IMG/VR virus record: IMGVR_UViG_3300024432_000029
Location: 1 to 42,557 of that record
Strand: one strand, 5' to 3'
Length of the DNA: 42,557 nucleotides
Origin: a virus
Program-made: the position numbers and the translations under genes
In this document: positions 18,292-24,637 of the stretch, in pieces
Layout of the letters: every line of letters begins with the position of its first letter
Numbering within the stretch: position 1 is the first letter of the stretch
The notes under the pieces: model-generated
The model's input: only the letters and a program-made list of their open reading frames with translations
Told to the model about the DNA's origin: nothing
Database searches by the model: none

Positions 18292-18859
18292 TCTTACCTC
18301 TTGTCATTGATATAGTGTCTGTACGACTAAACTGGACTATCTCCCGATTCTTACTAACCCAATCAGCAAAGTTAAAGCCTCCATCACCTCCAGATGCTAT
18401 TGCTTTTAGCAACTGTAGCTGCTGAGGCGTATAGGCACTTCGGAGTTTAAGTAGATACTGCTGGTCAAAGGGAGTTAGCTGAGCATGCACCATCTCGCCA
18501 GTATCTTCATCTTCTACTAGTTCCATACCTAGTGAAGTTCGTAGTACTCTATGGTCTTTCTCCAGAACCATACGGAAGTTGCGGTAGAAGTCTAGCTCAG
18601 TATATTCTTGGCTAAGCTCCTTGCGAAGTTCAGGTATGCGTTCTTCTAACTCAGCAAACTTACTATCTAGCCTAGCATCAGTTAGCCAGCTTCTAGTAAG
18701 GCCTAGAACATATAGAGATTCTTCGTCAGAGAAGCCACAGCAGAGATAGCCAAGATACTTAGCTCTGTCATCACCTCTACGATATGGGATAAGTGCTGTA
18801 GCAGCCGACACTTCCTTCGGCTCTCCAGAGGGTAACTGTAGATTGCTATTTTGCGTCAT
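18266..18859 (-). CDS. terS: Candidate terminase small subunit
   Basis: This is the first gene of the late arm. The ATG at 18859 has GGAGG seven bases upstream; a longer in-frame start is less good. The 197-residue product contains an N-terminal helix-turn-helix-like region around GFSDEESLYVLGLTRSWLTD (~40-60), a central helical oligomerisation-like part, and a C-terminal Ser/Arg-rich tail. This arrangement, with position upstream of terL, suits TerS, which recognises packaging sites. Intervening small genes are unusual, and no family signature is decisive. Confidence 0.6.
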   Translation of the reverse strand: MTQNSNLQLPSGEPKEVSAATALIPYRRGDDRAKYLGYLCCGFSDEESLYVLGLTRSWLTDARLDSKFAELEERIPELRKELSQEYTELDFYRNFRMVLEKDHRVLRTSLGMELVEDEDTGEMVHAQLTPFDQQYLLKLRSAYTPQQLQLLKAIASGGDGGFNFADWVSKNREIVQFSRTDTISMTRGKSGEKTDNS

Positions 18860-18876
18860 AGTATCCTCCACTCTCC

Positions 18877-18913
18877 AGTGTACCATAATCTAACCCCATA
18901 TGCAAGGATAATT
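18877..18913 (-). promoter_or_regulatory. Late-type promoter upstream of the terminase block
   Basis: On the - strand ATTATCCTTGCA is followed after 18 bases by TACACT preceded by TGG. This matches the promoter before the scaffold gene in both elements and in spacing, differing mainly in the unconserved middle. The start codon of the first late gene is 17 bases below the -10 hexamer, implying a very short leader. The element lies in the divergent intergenic region, close to but not overlapping the + strand early promoter. Confidence 0.65.
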
Positions 18914-18953
18914 ATGGACAATGTTTATTGTTTTGACATAGTGGATAGAGAGG

Positions 18954-18982
18954 TTGACATAGAAGATAAAGTGTGTTATTAT
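18954..18982 (+). promoter_or_regulatory. Early promoter of the + strand arm (sigma-70 like)
   Basis: TTGACA (18954-18959) is separated by exactly 17 bases from TATTAT (18977-18982), with a TG dinucleotide one base before the -10. A second copy of TTGACATAG lies 21 bases upstream at 18933 and may be an operator half or alternate contact. The first + strand gene starts about 38 bases below. Confidence 0.85.
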
Positions 18983-19019
18983 ATAAATGTGGATGATAAA
19001 AAAGAGAGAACCTAGATAG

Positions 19020-19475
19020 TTGGATATTTATCTAACGACTTGTCGTAAGACAGTTTCTGCTTGTAGTTACTGCTCTGAGCCCATAGAGCTATCAGAACCT
19101 ATGGTCTGTGGTAAGTTGTGGCAAAAATATACTAAGGAAGGAGGTGAGCCGAGAAGATGGGTAAAGAACTTCCGATGGCACGGGAAGAGGAAGAGGGACG
19201 GTCAGTGCTGCTGGCTAGTACAAGCTCTGGAGAATCTATCACTACATCCAGTAGTGGAGACCAGAGGACGCAAGAGTCTGATTCTGCCGAAGTCAGTAAA
19301 AGAGGAAAGGTTAAAGATACTAAGACAGAGAGCAAGGTCAGTCGCAAAGCTAAGAGAACTAATGCTAGACCCAGACGCCAAAGACATAGACGAGATAATA
19401 AGGATAGGGAGCAAGATAGAGGAGATGAAGGAAAGGATAGCAAACCTAGGCGGTGTGCCTCAGAGTTGGGAATAA
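19020..19475 (+). CDS. Zinc-finger-containing early protein (151 aa)
   Basis: This is the first gene of the early arm, starting at TTG about 38 bases below the promoter, with only a weak AGAGAG site; the start is uncertain. An N-terminal CSYC plus a later VCGKLW and CC near residue 63 suggest a zinc-binding domain, possibly of the PARP-type finger kind. The C-terminal half (~95-145) is a charged coiled-coil-like helix. Being first, it may act early on host functions. Its last 10 bases overlap the next gene, in a -1 frame open over the whole second half of this gene. Confidence 0.6.
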   Translation: MDIYLTTCRKTVSACSYCSEPIELSEPMVCGKLWQKYTKEGGEPRRWVKNFRWHGKRKRDGQCCWLVQALENLSLHPVVETRGRKSLILPKSVKEERLKILRQRARSVAKLRELMLDPDAKDIDEIIRIGSKIEEMKERIANLGGVPQSWE

Positions 19476-19819
19476 CTTATCCTGGCAGTTATTGTGATGA
19501 TGCTAAGATAACTCCGCACTATTGGGTAGAGATTGAGAAGGTTAGTAAAGGCTCACTCTACCAGTGCATACTATGCCACAGGCACTTATGGCTACCTCTA
19601 CTTCATACGGACTCAAACCGCTTGGGTAGTTCAATGCAAAGGCTTGGCAAGAATGAAGGCTACTGTCACTACCTGAACAGAAACAGACCAGCTAAGCTAC
19701 TAATGGCTAAGTTGCAGGATCTAAGGAGATTGGAGGGAGAGATAGATGATAAGATAGAGTTTGCTAAGATGACAGATAAGATACTAAGCGATATGGAGTA
19801 TGATAGAAAGGAGATATAA
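19466..19819 (+). CDS. CxxC-containing small protein, start uncertain
   Basis: The well-supported part begins around a TTG at 19466 and continues to a stop overlapping the next ATG. It has ILCHRHLWL with one Cys pair (CILC), aromatic residues, then an acidic helical C-terminus. The frame is open upstream to 19157, but that part looks like the -1 reading of the preceding gene. It could instead be made by a -1 frameshift from that gene (see findings). No family was recognised; the neighbours are other early small proteins. Confidence 0.5.
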   Translation: MGITYPGSYCDDAKITPHYWVEIEKVSKGSLYQCILCHRHLWLPLLHTDSNRLGSSMQRLGKNEGYCHYLNRNRPAKLLMAKLQDLRRLEGEIDDKIEFAKMTDKILSDMEYDRKEI

Positions 19820-20109
19820 TGACTAAGCAAGAAGAGATACGTAAATTGGTAGATAGTTGTGTGAGGGCTGTAACAAACAACCGTAGCCTACAAACAGAAT
19901 GTTTATTTGAGGCAGCAGTGGATAATATCCTGCAAGGTCTTGATGAACGAGGTGTAGTGATAAAGGTGGAGAGGAAGTTGCCTACATTCCCTCCCGATAG
20001 CGAATTACATCCTTACGGACAAGCATATGTGAAGGGAGGGCGTGCCTACGTTCAGACATTAGTTGATGCTGGCTATGTAGCAGTAGAGCCGCTAATAAAG
20101 GAGGAATAA
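19819..20109 (+). CDS. Small hypothetical early protein (96 aa)
   Basis: The ATG sits after AAAGGAGATATA and overlaps the previous gene's stop. The product is mixed-charge, with an N-terminal helix (EEIRKLVDSCVRAVTN) and a C-terminal segment with PDSELHPYG and YVAVEPLIKEE. No motif was recognised. It is followed by the next gene with a stop/start overlap at 20109, so translation is probably coupled. Confidence 0.7.
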   Translation: MTKQEEIRKLVDSCVRAVTNNRSLQTECLFEAAVDNILQGLDERGVVIKVERKLPTFPPDSELHPYGQAYVKGGRAYVQTLVDAGYVAVEPLIKEE

Positions 20110-20504
20110 TGCAGTTAGATATTCATTGGGGTAGTGGTGGTGTAGAGAGTAAGGATTGGGCTTTAATGTTGGCAAGTATGTATCTGCGATGGGCTATGCG
20201 TAATCAGATGAATGCCTTCATTGAACAGATTGAAGTTGGCTTCATAGTAACTATTGATACCGAGAAGGATTTGAGTTCTGAATGTGGGGTTCATCGCCTT
20301 GTACGCATTTCCCCCTTTGATACTGAGTATTGTCGTCATACATCTTTTGCACTTGTTAGCAAGGGTAATGGAAGTGATTGGGACAATCAGATTAGAAGTT
20401 ATGTCCTTCATCCGTATAAGATGGTAAAAGACCACAGGACTGATTATAAAACAGATGATATTGATGGCATTTTGAATGGTAACTTGGATAATTTTATAAC
20501 CTAA
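20109..20504 (+). CDS. Hypothetical early protein (131 aa)
   Basis: The ATG follows AAAGGAGGAATA and overlaps the preceding stop. The protein has an N-terminal helical region with many Met and Trp residues and a middle with IVTIDTEKDLSSECGVHRL. It has few cysteines, no signal peptide and no recognisable catalytic motif. It is part of a run of closely spaced early small genes. Confidence 0.7.
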   Translation: MQLDIHWGSGGVESKDWALMLASMYLRWAMRNQMNAFIEQIEVGFIVTIDTEKDLSSECGVHRLVRISPFDTEYCRHTSFALVSKGNGSDWDNQIRSYVLHPYKMVKDHRTDYKTDDIDGILNGNLDNFIT

Positions 20505-20517
20505 TAAAGGAGGAATA

Positions 20518-20946
20518 GTGAATAAAGACTTTCACAGAGAATTCACAAAATGCCCAGTGTGCAGGCTTAGGGAAGAGCTAGCTGAAATACTGGGGAAACC
20601 AGAACTAGCCACTGGCAGTGGTGAGGACAGATTCCTTGAGCAGCTAGGCAATGAGATGAAGGAAAGAGGACTAGCTAGAGAGGAATGGAACTTCCATCTA
20701 GATGTCAAGCAGGGAGTTGTGCTAGACCAGACTAAGGCAGCTGCTATTCCTATCGGGTCAGAGGTTCCTGGCTACGGGTTCATGACTGATATCTGCATGG
20801 ACTGTGGTTGTGTCTATTCTGTAGATATTACTAGGACTGAAATCAAGAAGCCTCCTCCACCTCTTGCACAACCTAATAGAGCACAGAGGCGAAGGATGGA
20901 AAGAGATGGAGGTCCGCCACCTATCAATCCTATCAATTTAAGTTAA
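20518..20946 (+). CDS. Zinc-ribbon-like early protein with basic tail
   Basis: The start is GTG with GGAGGAATA before it. A first Cys pair (CPVC, residues ~12-15) and a second (CMDCGC, ~96-101) could form a split zinc ribbon. The C-terminus has NRAQRRRMERDGG, an RAQRR-type basic motif common in phage structural or assembly-chaperone proteins. Between them is a charged helical region. A nucleic-acid or assembly role is inferred only from these features. Confidence 0.65.
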   Translation: MNKDFHREFTKCPVCRLREELAEILGKPELATGSGEDRFLEQLGNEMKERGLAREEWNFHLDVKQGVVLDQTKAAAIPIGSEVPGYGFMTDICMDCGCVYSVDITRTEIKKPPPPLAQPNRAQRRRMERDGGPPPINPINLS

Positions 20947-20960
20947 AAGGAGGTATATTT

Positions 20961-21089
20961 GTGAAGACACCAGAGGAAATTGAAAGGTTACGAGCAATAT
21001 CATCTAGACTAAAAGAGTTGGGCTACCCTACGAAGGACTTGGACAAGAGGATAGATAAGGAAGAAGGTAAGTCCAAATCTCAAAAATGA
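20961..21089 (+). CDS. Tiny helical protein (42 aa)
   Basis: The GTG start lies seven bases after AAAAGGAGG, a strong ribosome site. The product begins VKTPEEIERLRAISSRLKEL and is a charged amphipathic helix ending KSKSQK. It is followed by a long non-coding block, so it may close the first early transcription unit. No family was recognised. Confidence 0.6.
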   Translation: MKTPEEIERLRAISSRLKELGYPTKDLDKRIDKEEGKSKSQK

Positions 21090-21208
21090 GAATTCTCTTC
21101 CTACAGATAGAGATAACATCTACATTGCAAAGCTAGGCACCCCACCCATGTGGTTCTTTCATTAGAAGGGTAGGTATGGGTATGTTGTTCTGGGCATTGC
21201 AAACAGAT

Positions 21209-21265
21209 GCAGATGCAGATCATTGCAAATGCCATTGAACTGTTCTTGCCAATGATTGCATCTGC
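21209..21265. repeat. Imperfect inverted repeat of 17/16 bases
   Basis: GCAGATGCAGATCATTG (21209-21225) pairs with CAATGATTGCATCTGC (21250-21265), with one bulged base. The 24-base loop contains a TGTTCT. It includes one of only ten GATC sites in the window. Possible roles are an origin hairpin or an operator pair. Confidence 0.7.
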
Positions 21266-21296
21266 ATATAGTTGCATTGTTCTTATGGCATGGAAT

Positions 21297-21312
21297 TAGA
21301 ACATATGTTCTA
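21297..21312. promoter_or_regulatory. 16-bp perfect palindrome, LexA-box-like operator
   Basis: TAGAACATATGTTCTA contains GAAC-ATAT-GTTC, the form of the Gram-positive LexA/DinR box. It ends 28 bases before the -35 of the promoter at 21341. A phage repressor or host LexA are the candidate ligands. A second GAACATATGTTC at 23176 lies inside a gene and is probably coincidental. Confidence 0.5.
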
Positions 21313-21318
21313 GGACCT

Positions 21319-21340
21319 TAGTACCATGACCAAAGTACTA
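21319..21340. promoter_or_regulatory. Inverted TAGTAC/GTACTA arms abutting the -35
   Basis: TAGTAC (21319-21324) and GTACTA (21335-21340) are inverted copies separated by ten bases and end directly at the TTGACA of the next promoter. This position suits an operator, but six-base arms are weak evidence. Confidence 0.4.
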
Positions 21341-21369
21341 TTGACATTGTGTTCTGGGTATGGTATTAT
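21341..21369 (+). promoter_or_regulatory. Sigma-70-like promoter 2
   Basis: TTGACA (21341-21346), 17-base spacer, TATTAT (21364-21369) with TGG before it (extended -10). A TGTTCT repeat lies inside the spacer, which could place a regulator directly on the promoter. It drives the gene at 21406. Confidence 0.85.
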
Positions 21370-21405
21370 ATGGGTAGAACTTTAATAATATATGGAGGTG
21401 ATACA

Positions 21406-21588
21406 ATGCCCACCAAAACAGGTCAAGGTATGCATGGCACAATGACAACGATGGCAGAACTTGCCATTATGGGGCAGGTCATTGAGAACATGGTAACATT
21501 TGACCACGATGGAGAACCACAAATCAAAGACCTTAACCAGTACATCTTATTGGTGCATGAGTTGACAGAACGCATAATAAACGGATAG
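21406..21588 (+). CDS. Small Met/Gly-rich early protein (60 aa)
   Basis: GGAGGTGA precedes the ATG at 21406, which I prefer over an in-frame ATG at 21349 that lies inside the promoter spacer. The product starts MPTKTGQGMHGTMTTMAELA and then has a helical segment (YILLVHELTERIING). No family was recognised. It is alone between two promoters, so it may be highly or separately regulated. Confidence 0.7.
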   Translation: MPTKTGQGMHGTMTTMAELAIMGQVIENMVTFDHDGEPQIKDLNQYILLVHELTERIING

Positions 21589-21621
21589 AACATCAACAGT
21601 CAGTAGGAATACATAGGAAGG

Positions 21622-21650
21622 TTGACAAAGGTCGGACTATCTGGTATAAT
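21622..21650 (+). promoter_or_regulatory. Perfect-consensus promoter 3 (TTGACA-17-TATAAT)
   Basis: TTGACA at 21622-21627 and TATAAT at 21645-21650 match consensus at all twelve positions, with a 17-base spacer and an extended TGG. It should be the strongest promoter in the window. The leader of about 100 bases contains a 6-bp GCTGGT/ACCAGC pairing. Confidence 0.92.
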
Positions 21651-21757
21651 ATAAAGGTACAATTAAAAAGGTGTATCGTCTTAGGACTTTACATAGCTGG
21701 TTGGTAAGTGGTAACAGACCAGCACAGCACTTTAACAATAGAATATGGAGGTGAACA

Positions 21758-22282
21758 ATGGTAGAAGAACAGCGAACTGCCGAGGTAGTAGCTGAGCCAA
21801 CTGAAGCAGAACTAATGGCACAGTTGGAGACAGCACTCCAAAGCAAGGACTTCAAGACAGTAGCCACTATCAGCCGCAAGATAGACCAGGCAGTCAAGGT
21901 AAAGGAAAAGGCAGAGCAGGCTACCAAGGTAGCCGCACTTGACGCAGTCAAGGACAAGGTTGCAACGGCAATCTCAAAGGCGGTCAAACCAATAGTTGAC
22001 AGTGGTATTCTGGATGTAGCAGATGGTATCTGGTATTCTTACGACTTCGGTGAAGAAGCACCAGTTATCAGGTTGATGAAGTCAGCACCAAGAGCCGCAA
22101 GGTCAGGTGGAGGTGGAGGCGGCAAAAAGTTTGATGTCAGTACAGATGATATGCTATCAAGGCACGGGCAGGAAGAATATAAGGACGGACTGACTTTCCA
22201 GCAAGCGTATGAGTCAAGTACTGATAAGAACTGGAGGTACGCCATAAGGCAGAAACTGCTAAAGGCTGAAGGTATCATATAG
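21758..22282 (+). CDS. Highly promoted monocistronic early protein (174 aa)
   Basis: The gene has its own perfect promoter and its own intrinsic terminator, so it is a single transcription unit likely made in large amounts. GGAGGTGAACA precedes the ATG. The product has an acidic start, a Lys/Ala-rich coiled coil (~20-75), a segment DGIWYSYDFGEEAPVIRL (~89-106), a six-glycine linker (~117-122) and a C-terminal helical domain ending RQKLLKAEGII. The two-domain layout with a flexible linker suits a nucleic-acid-binding or scaffold-like host-takeover protein. No family was recognised. Confidence 0.8.
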   Translation: MVEEQRTAEVVAEPTEAELMAQLETALQSKDFKTVATISRKIDQAVKVKEKAEQATKVAALDAVKDKVATAISKAVKPIVDSGILDVADGIWYSYDFGEEAPVIRLMKSAPRAARSGGGGGGKKFDVSTDDMLSRHGQEEYKDGLTFQQAYESSTDKNWRYAIRQKLLKAEGII

Positions 22283-22304
22283 AATAGCAGTACCAGTAAC
22301 ATAG

Positions 22305-22340
22305 AAAGGGACTAGCAAGTTGCCGCTAGTCCTTTTTCTT
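22305..22340 (+). terminator. Intrinsic terminator after the 174-residue gene
   Basis: A stem of GGGACTAGC with GCTAGTCC (one G-T pair), an eight-base loop and a following TTTTTCTTTT run is a strong rho-independent terminator. Flanking A's and T's extend the pairing. It starts about 20 bases after the stop codon. Confidence 0.9.
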
Positions 22341-22382
22341 TTACTTAAAAGTAGAGTAAGTAATAGTAACTCCTCTGCAATC

Positions 22383-22438
22383 TGCAACAGATAAGAATGA
22401 TACGCCACTGCAGGTCAGTTGTATGGTTGCAACAGATA
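22383..22438 (+). repeat. 11-base direct repeats just upstream of promoter 4
   Basis: TGCAACAGATA occurs at 22383-22393 and 22428-22438, 45 bases apart, and the second ends three bases before the -35. A near match, TTGCAAACAGAT, lies in the 21.2-kb block. This suggests a common operator, not yet proven. Confidence 0.55.
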
Positions 22439-22440
22439 GG

Positions 22441-22469
22441 TTGACATTCAGTTGGTAGTATGGTATAAT
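22441..22469 (+). promoter_or_regulatory. Perfect-consensus promoter 4
   Basis: TTGACA (22441-22446), 17 bases, TATAAT (22464-22469) with TGG before the -10. It lies just after the terminator and drives the next run of small genes. Confidence 0.9.
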
Positions 22470-22496
22470 GTATATATAACAGTGGAGGTGTAACTT

Positions 22497-22802
22497 ATGG
22501 CCATCATTCACACAGTTCTATCACCATCTGAGGTAGCACGCCTTAGTCAGAGGGACAACTCATACCTTAGGCGTCAACTGAATGACCGTACAATGCTCAA
22601 CACTCTACTCAATAGACCTATCAATAGACCACTACTCACTGAGTTGCGATGTATTCTGGATAGACAACCAATACCTAGACAGAAGACAGAGCAGTACCGC
22701 AGGAATGGTAAGGTCTATGTATATGTAGATGGTTGGCTAGTGAGGATAGAACATAGCAATGGTAAAGTAATAAGATATCTAGCATATAAGATGGAGGAGT
22801 AA
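22497..22802 (+). CDS. Basic small early protein (101 aa)
   Basis: This is the first gene below promoter 4, with GGAGGTGTAACTT before the ATG. The product is basic (many Arg, Asn and Leu) with repeated LNRPINRPLL and QKTEQYRRNGKVYVYVDGWL segments, compatible with a small nucleic-acid-binding fold. Its stop overlaps the next ATG (TAATG). Confidence 0.7.
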   Translation: MAIIHTVLSPSEVARLSQRDNSYLRRQLNDRTMLNTLLNRPINRPLLTELRCILDRQPIPRQKTEQYRRNGKVYVYVDGWLVRIEHSNGKVIRYLAYKMEE

Positions 22803-23062
22803 TGGACTTTAACTTCGTAGAAGTTGTAGACACTGAAGACATCATTAAGCAGACAGTTCAGAATATGATAGAGGCTGGCAGACTCAAGCCAGAAGAGAGT
22901 AGTAAGTTTATTGACTACCTCCAGCAGCTAGACATAGTAGGACTACTGAAGGTACTGGTAATATCTCACAACTTAAGGGAGGAGTTCAAAGACCTACCAG
23001 CAGCAGTTGAGAGAGCCACCCAGTCCTATCCTATAGATATAGAAGCTATTAGTAAGAACTAG
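22802..23062 (+). CDS. Acidic small early protein (86 aa)
   Basis: The ATG overlaps the previous stop. The product is acidic and helical (DTEDIIKQTVQNMIEAGRL), with no cysteines. Its charge is opposite to that of its upstream partner, so the two could interact, but this is only a guess from composition. No family was recognised. Confidence 0.7.
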   Translation: MDFNFVEVVDTEDIIKQTVQNMIEAGRLKPEESSKFIDYLQQLDIVGLLKVLVISHNLREEFKDLPAAVERATQSYPIDIEAISKN

Positions 23063-23079
23063 AAAGTAGGAGGAAGCTT

Positions 23080-23241
23080 ATGAGTAAGAAGCACCAAACA
23101 CTCAAGTACCGCAAGCAGAGGAAGAAAGAACTAGCTAACCGCAAGGCAAAGCAAGAGCAGGCTCATAAGTTAGAAGAACATATGTTCCCTAAGAAGGATG
23201 AGCCTATATCTCCAGCAAGGAGAGCATTTCAAAATAAGTAA
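23080..23241 (+). CDS. Lysine-rich tiny protein (53 aa)
   Basis: AGTAGGAGGAAGCTT precedes the ATG at 23080. The product is strongly basic (KYRKQRKKELANRKAKQEQ) and ends in ARRAFQNK. It may bind nucleic acid. It contains in-frame GAACATATGTTC, identical to the palindrome core at 21299, which here encodes EHMF and is probably chance. Confidence 0.6.
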   Translation: MSKKHQTLKYRKQRKKELANRKAKQEQAHKLEEHMFPKKDEPISPARRAFQNK

Positions 23242-23255
23242 GGAGGTAAACCTAG

Positions 23256-23459
23256 ATGAAGAACTACAAACTGAGCCTAGTACTGTCCTACAGCGAGGAG
23301 GATCTCAAGGATGCTGATACCCTAAGAGGTAGCGATGGGCAACTGGATGAGGGTAAGATACAGCAGTTCCTAGAGGATGAGATGGATGAGCTACTATCTA
23401 ATGCAGGCTCCATAGATACTGAGTTTACTATTGAGGAGCTAACTGCGAAGAAAGTATAA
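23256..23459 (+). CDS. Acidic tiny protein (67 aa)
   Basis: AAGGAGGTAAACCTAG gives a strong site for this ATG. The product starts MKNYKLSLVLSYSEEDL and is dominated by Asp, Glu and Leu (DEMDELLSNAGSIDTEFTIEELT). DNA mimicry or an antirestriction role is possible for such acidic phage peptides, but nothing here proves it. Confidence 0.65.
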   Translation: MKNYKLSLVLSYSEEDLKDADTLRGSDGQLDEGKIQQFLEDEMDELLSNAGSIDTEFTIEELTAKKV

Positions 23460-23644
23460 TGACTGAAAAGATACACATTACTAGTAGCTGGAGACTACCT
23501 CCTACTGCTGGACAGACAGTAGCTATCACTCACCTCTGCCAGCAGTTAGGCATCAAGGAACCTCTTGAGGATAAGCCTAGCAACAGATGGGAGGCTAGGA
23601 GACTAATGCACGAATTGAGACAAAGGAGAAGGTATGAACGCTAA
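23459..23644 (+). CDS. Small protein with Trp/Arg motifs (61 aa)
   Basis: The ATG overlaps the preceding stop as TAATG. The peptide has a C-terminal Arg cluster (RRLMHELRQRRRYER) and a segment TAGQTVAITHLCQQLGIKEP that could be a helix-turn-helix-like pair, but this is not convincing. It overlaps the ligase start by eleven bases. Confidence 0.6.
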   Translation: MTEKIHITSSWRLPPTAGQTVAITHLCQQLGIKEPLEDKPSNRWEARRLMHELRQRRRYER

Positions 23645-24506
23645 ACCTATATCTGTACTCCACGATATTGAGAGCAACAATGACCTAGTTGTAGGCAAGA
23701 AGTACAACGGATTTAGCGAGGTTCTCGTAATCAGGGGCGGTCAAGTCCACCTCCTCAACAAGTCAGGCACAGACCACACAGATAACGCACCTCACATTAC
23801 CAGCATTACAGTACCAGACAACATTGATGCAGTGGTGGTCGGAGAAGGATATGCTCCAAGCGGAAGGGTGGAAGATGCCAAGTCCATATTCGGTTCCTAT
23901 CCAGACCATGCTCTAGATGTACAAGGGCATAAGGGGCTAGCCATATTCGCTGCAGTAAGTATCATAAGGTATGATGGTAGCGACTTACGCAAGACTCCAT
24001 TCGGCGAAAGACTGCCCGTACTATCAGACCTGATAACCTACCTCCAACACCTTGGTGCAGTAAACGTTCATCAGGAGACCCTCATTAAGACTGACAAGGA
24101 GAAGTACTTTAACCACATTATATCTTCTGGAGGTGAAGGTGTAGTTGTGAAGAGCCTCAGTGGGCTGGAGTCCGACTGGTTTAAGGTAAAGAAAACAAGC
24201 ACTTGGGATGTAGTGATTACTGGATTTACTGAAGCTCAGTACGGACTAACAGGAAAGTTTGCAGGTCTCATAGGTGCCATTAAGTATGGAGTCTATGACA
24301 GTAATAATGTTCTCAAGGAGATAGGTAAGTGCTCTGGAATGAGTGACACTCAAAGGATGGAGTTCTCAGTCAACCGAGAGTTCTACATTGGAGAAGTTAT
24401 AGAAATTAGAGGGCAGGAGATAGGCAACCGAGGAGCAGTAGTATTTCCTAGGTTTGTTAGGATTAGGAGTGATAAACTACCTATTGAGTGCGGGGAGTTA
24501 ATATGA
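23634..24506 (+). CDS. ATP-dependent DNA ligase
   Basis: This seals nicks in phage DNA during replication and recombination. The 290-residue protein has the covalent-lysine motif KYNG (K23), motif III VVVGEGY (E71), motif IIIa around FAAVSIIRYDG, motif IV GGEGVVVKS (~163-171) and motif V WFKVKKTSTWDVVITGF (~182-198). The last ~90 residues are OB-fold-like. Length and motifs match the minimal phage ATP ligases. AAGGAGAAGGT precedes the ATG. It is the only clear enzyme in the 19-27 kb block of small genes. Confidence 0.9.
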   Translation: MNAKPISVLHDIESNNDLVVGKKYNGFSEVLVIRGGQVHLLNKSGTDHTDNAPHITSITVPDNIDAVVVGEGYAPSGRVEDAKSIFGSYPDHALDVQGHKGLAIFAAVSIIRYDGSDLRKTPFGERLPVLSDLITYLQHLGAVNVHQETLIKTDKEKYFNHIISSGGEGVVVKSLSGLESDWFKVKKTSTWDVVITGFTEAQYGLTGKFAGLIGAIKYGVYDSNNVLKEIGKCSGMSDTQRMEFSVNREFYIGEVIEIRGQEIGNRGAVVFPRFVRIRSDKLPIECGELI

Positions 24507-24577
24507 CGAGCACTAAGCAGTGTAACTACATATGGGATGAAGGACTTATAAAGCAAATGCACGAGAAAGGATGGTAG
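24503..24577 (+). pseudogene. Truncated tiny ORF with an in-frame amber
   Basis: An ATG overlapping the ligase stop begins MTSTKQCNYIWDEGLIKQMH and runs into TAG after 24 codons. Seven further codons (LEDVITN) remain in frame to a TAA at 24599-24601. The continuing sense of the sequence suggests a recent nonsense mutation in a ~31-residue gene. The phage does not recode TAG elsewhere. Confidence 0.35.
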
Positions 24578-24637
24578 CTAGAAGATGTCATAACTAATTA
24601 AGATGCTAATGAAAGATGAATGATAAGGAGGATAACT

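Larger units (their letters stand above)
21090..21405 (+). promoter_or_regulatory. 316-base non-coding block with repeats, operators and a promoter
   Basis: This is the only gene-free stretch over 300 bases. It holds three copies of CATTGCAAA (21123, 21195, 21221), five of TGTTCT (21186, 21241, 21278, 21306, 21350), a 17/16-base imperfect inverted repeat, a 16-bp palindrome, a pair of TAGTAC/GTACTA arms and a near-consensus promoter. It may be a regulatory hub or a replication origin. No start codon with a good ribosome site appears in it before 21406. Confidence 0.7.

Noticed and set aside
18933-18941. Upstream TTGACATAG as a second early promoter
   Set aside because: No -10 lies at a workable distance; more likely an operator-like repeat of the downstream -35.
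23176-23187. Second GAACATATGTTC as an operator
   Set aside because: It is inside a coding region, far from a promoter, and its codons fit the protein.
24503-24601. TAG recoding in this phage
   Set aside because: Many well-supported genes end with TAG directly before or overlapping the next start, so TAG is a normal stop.
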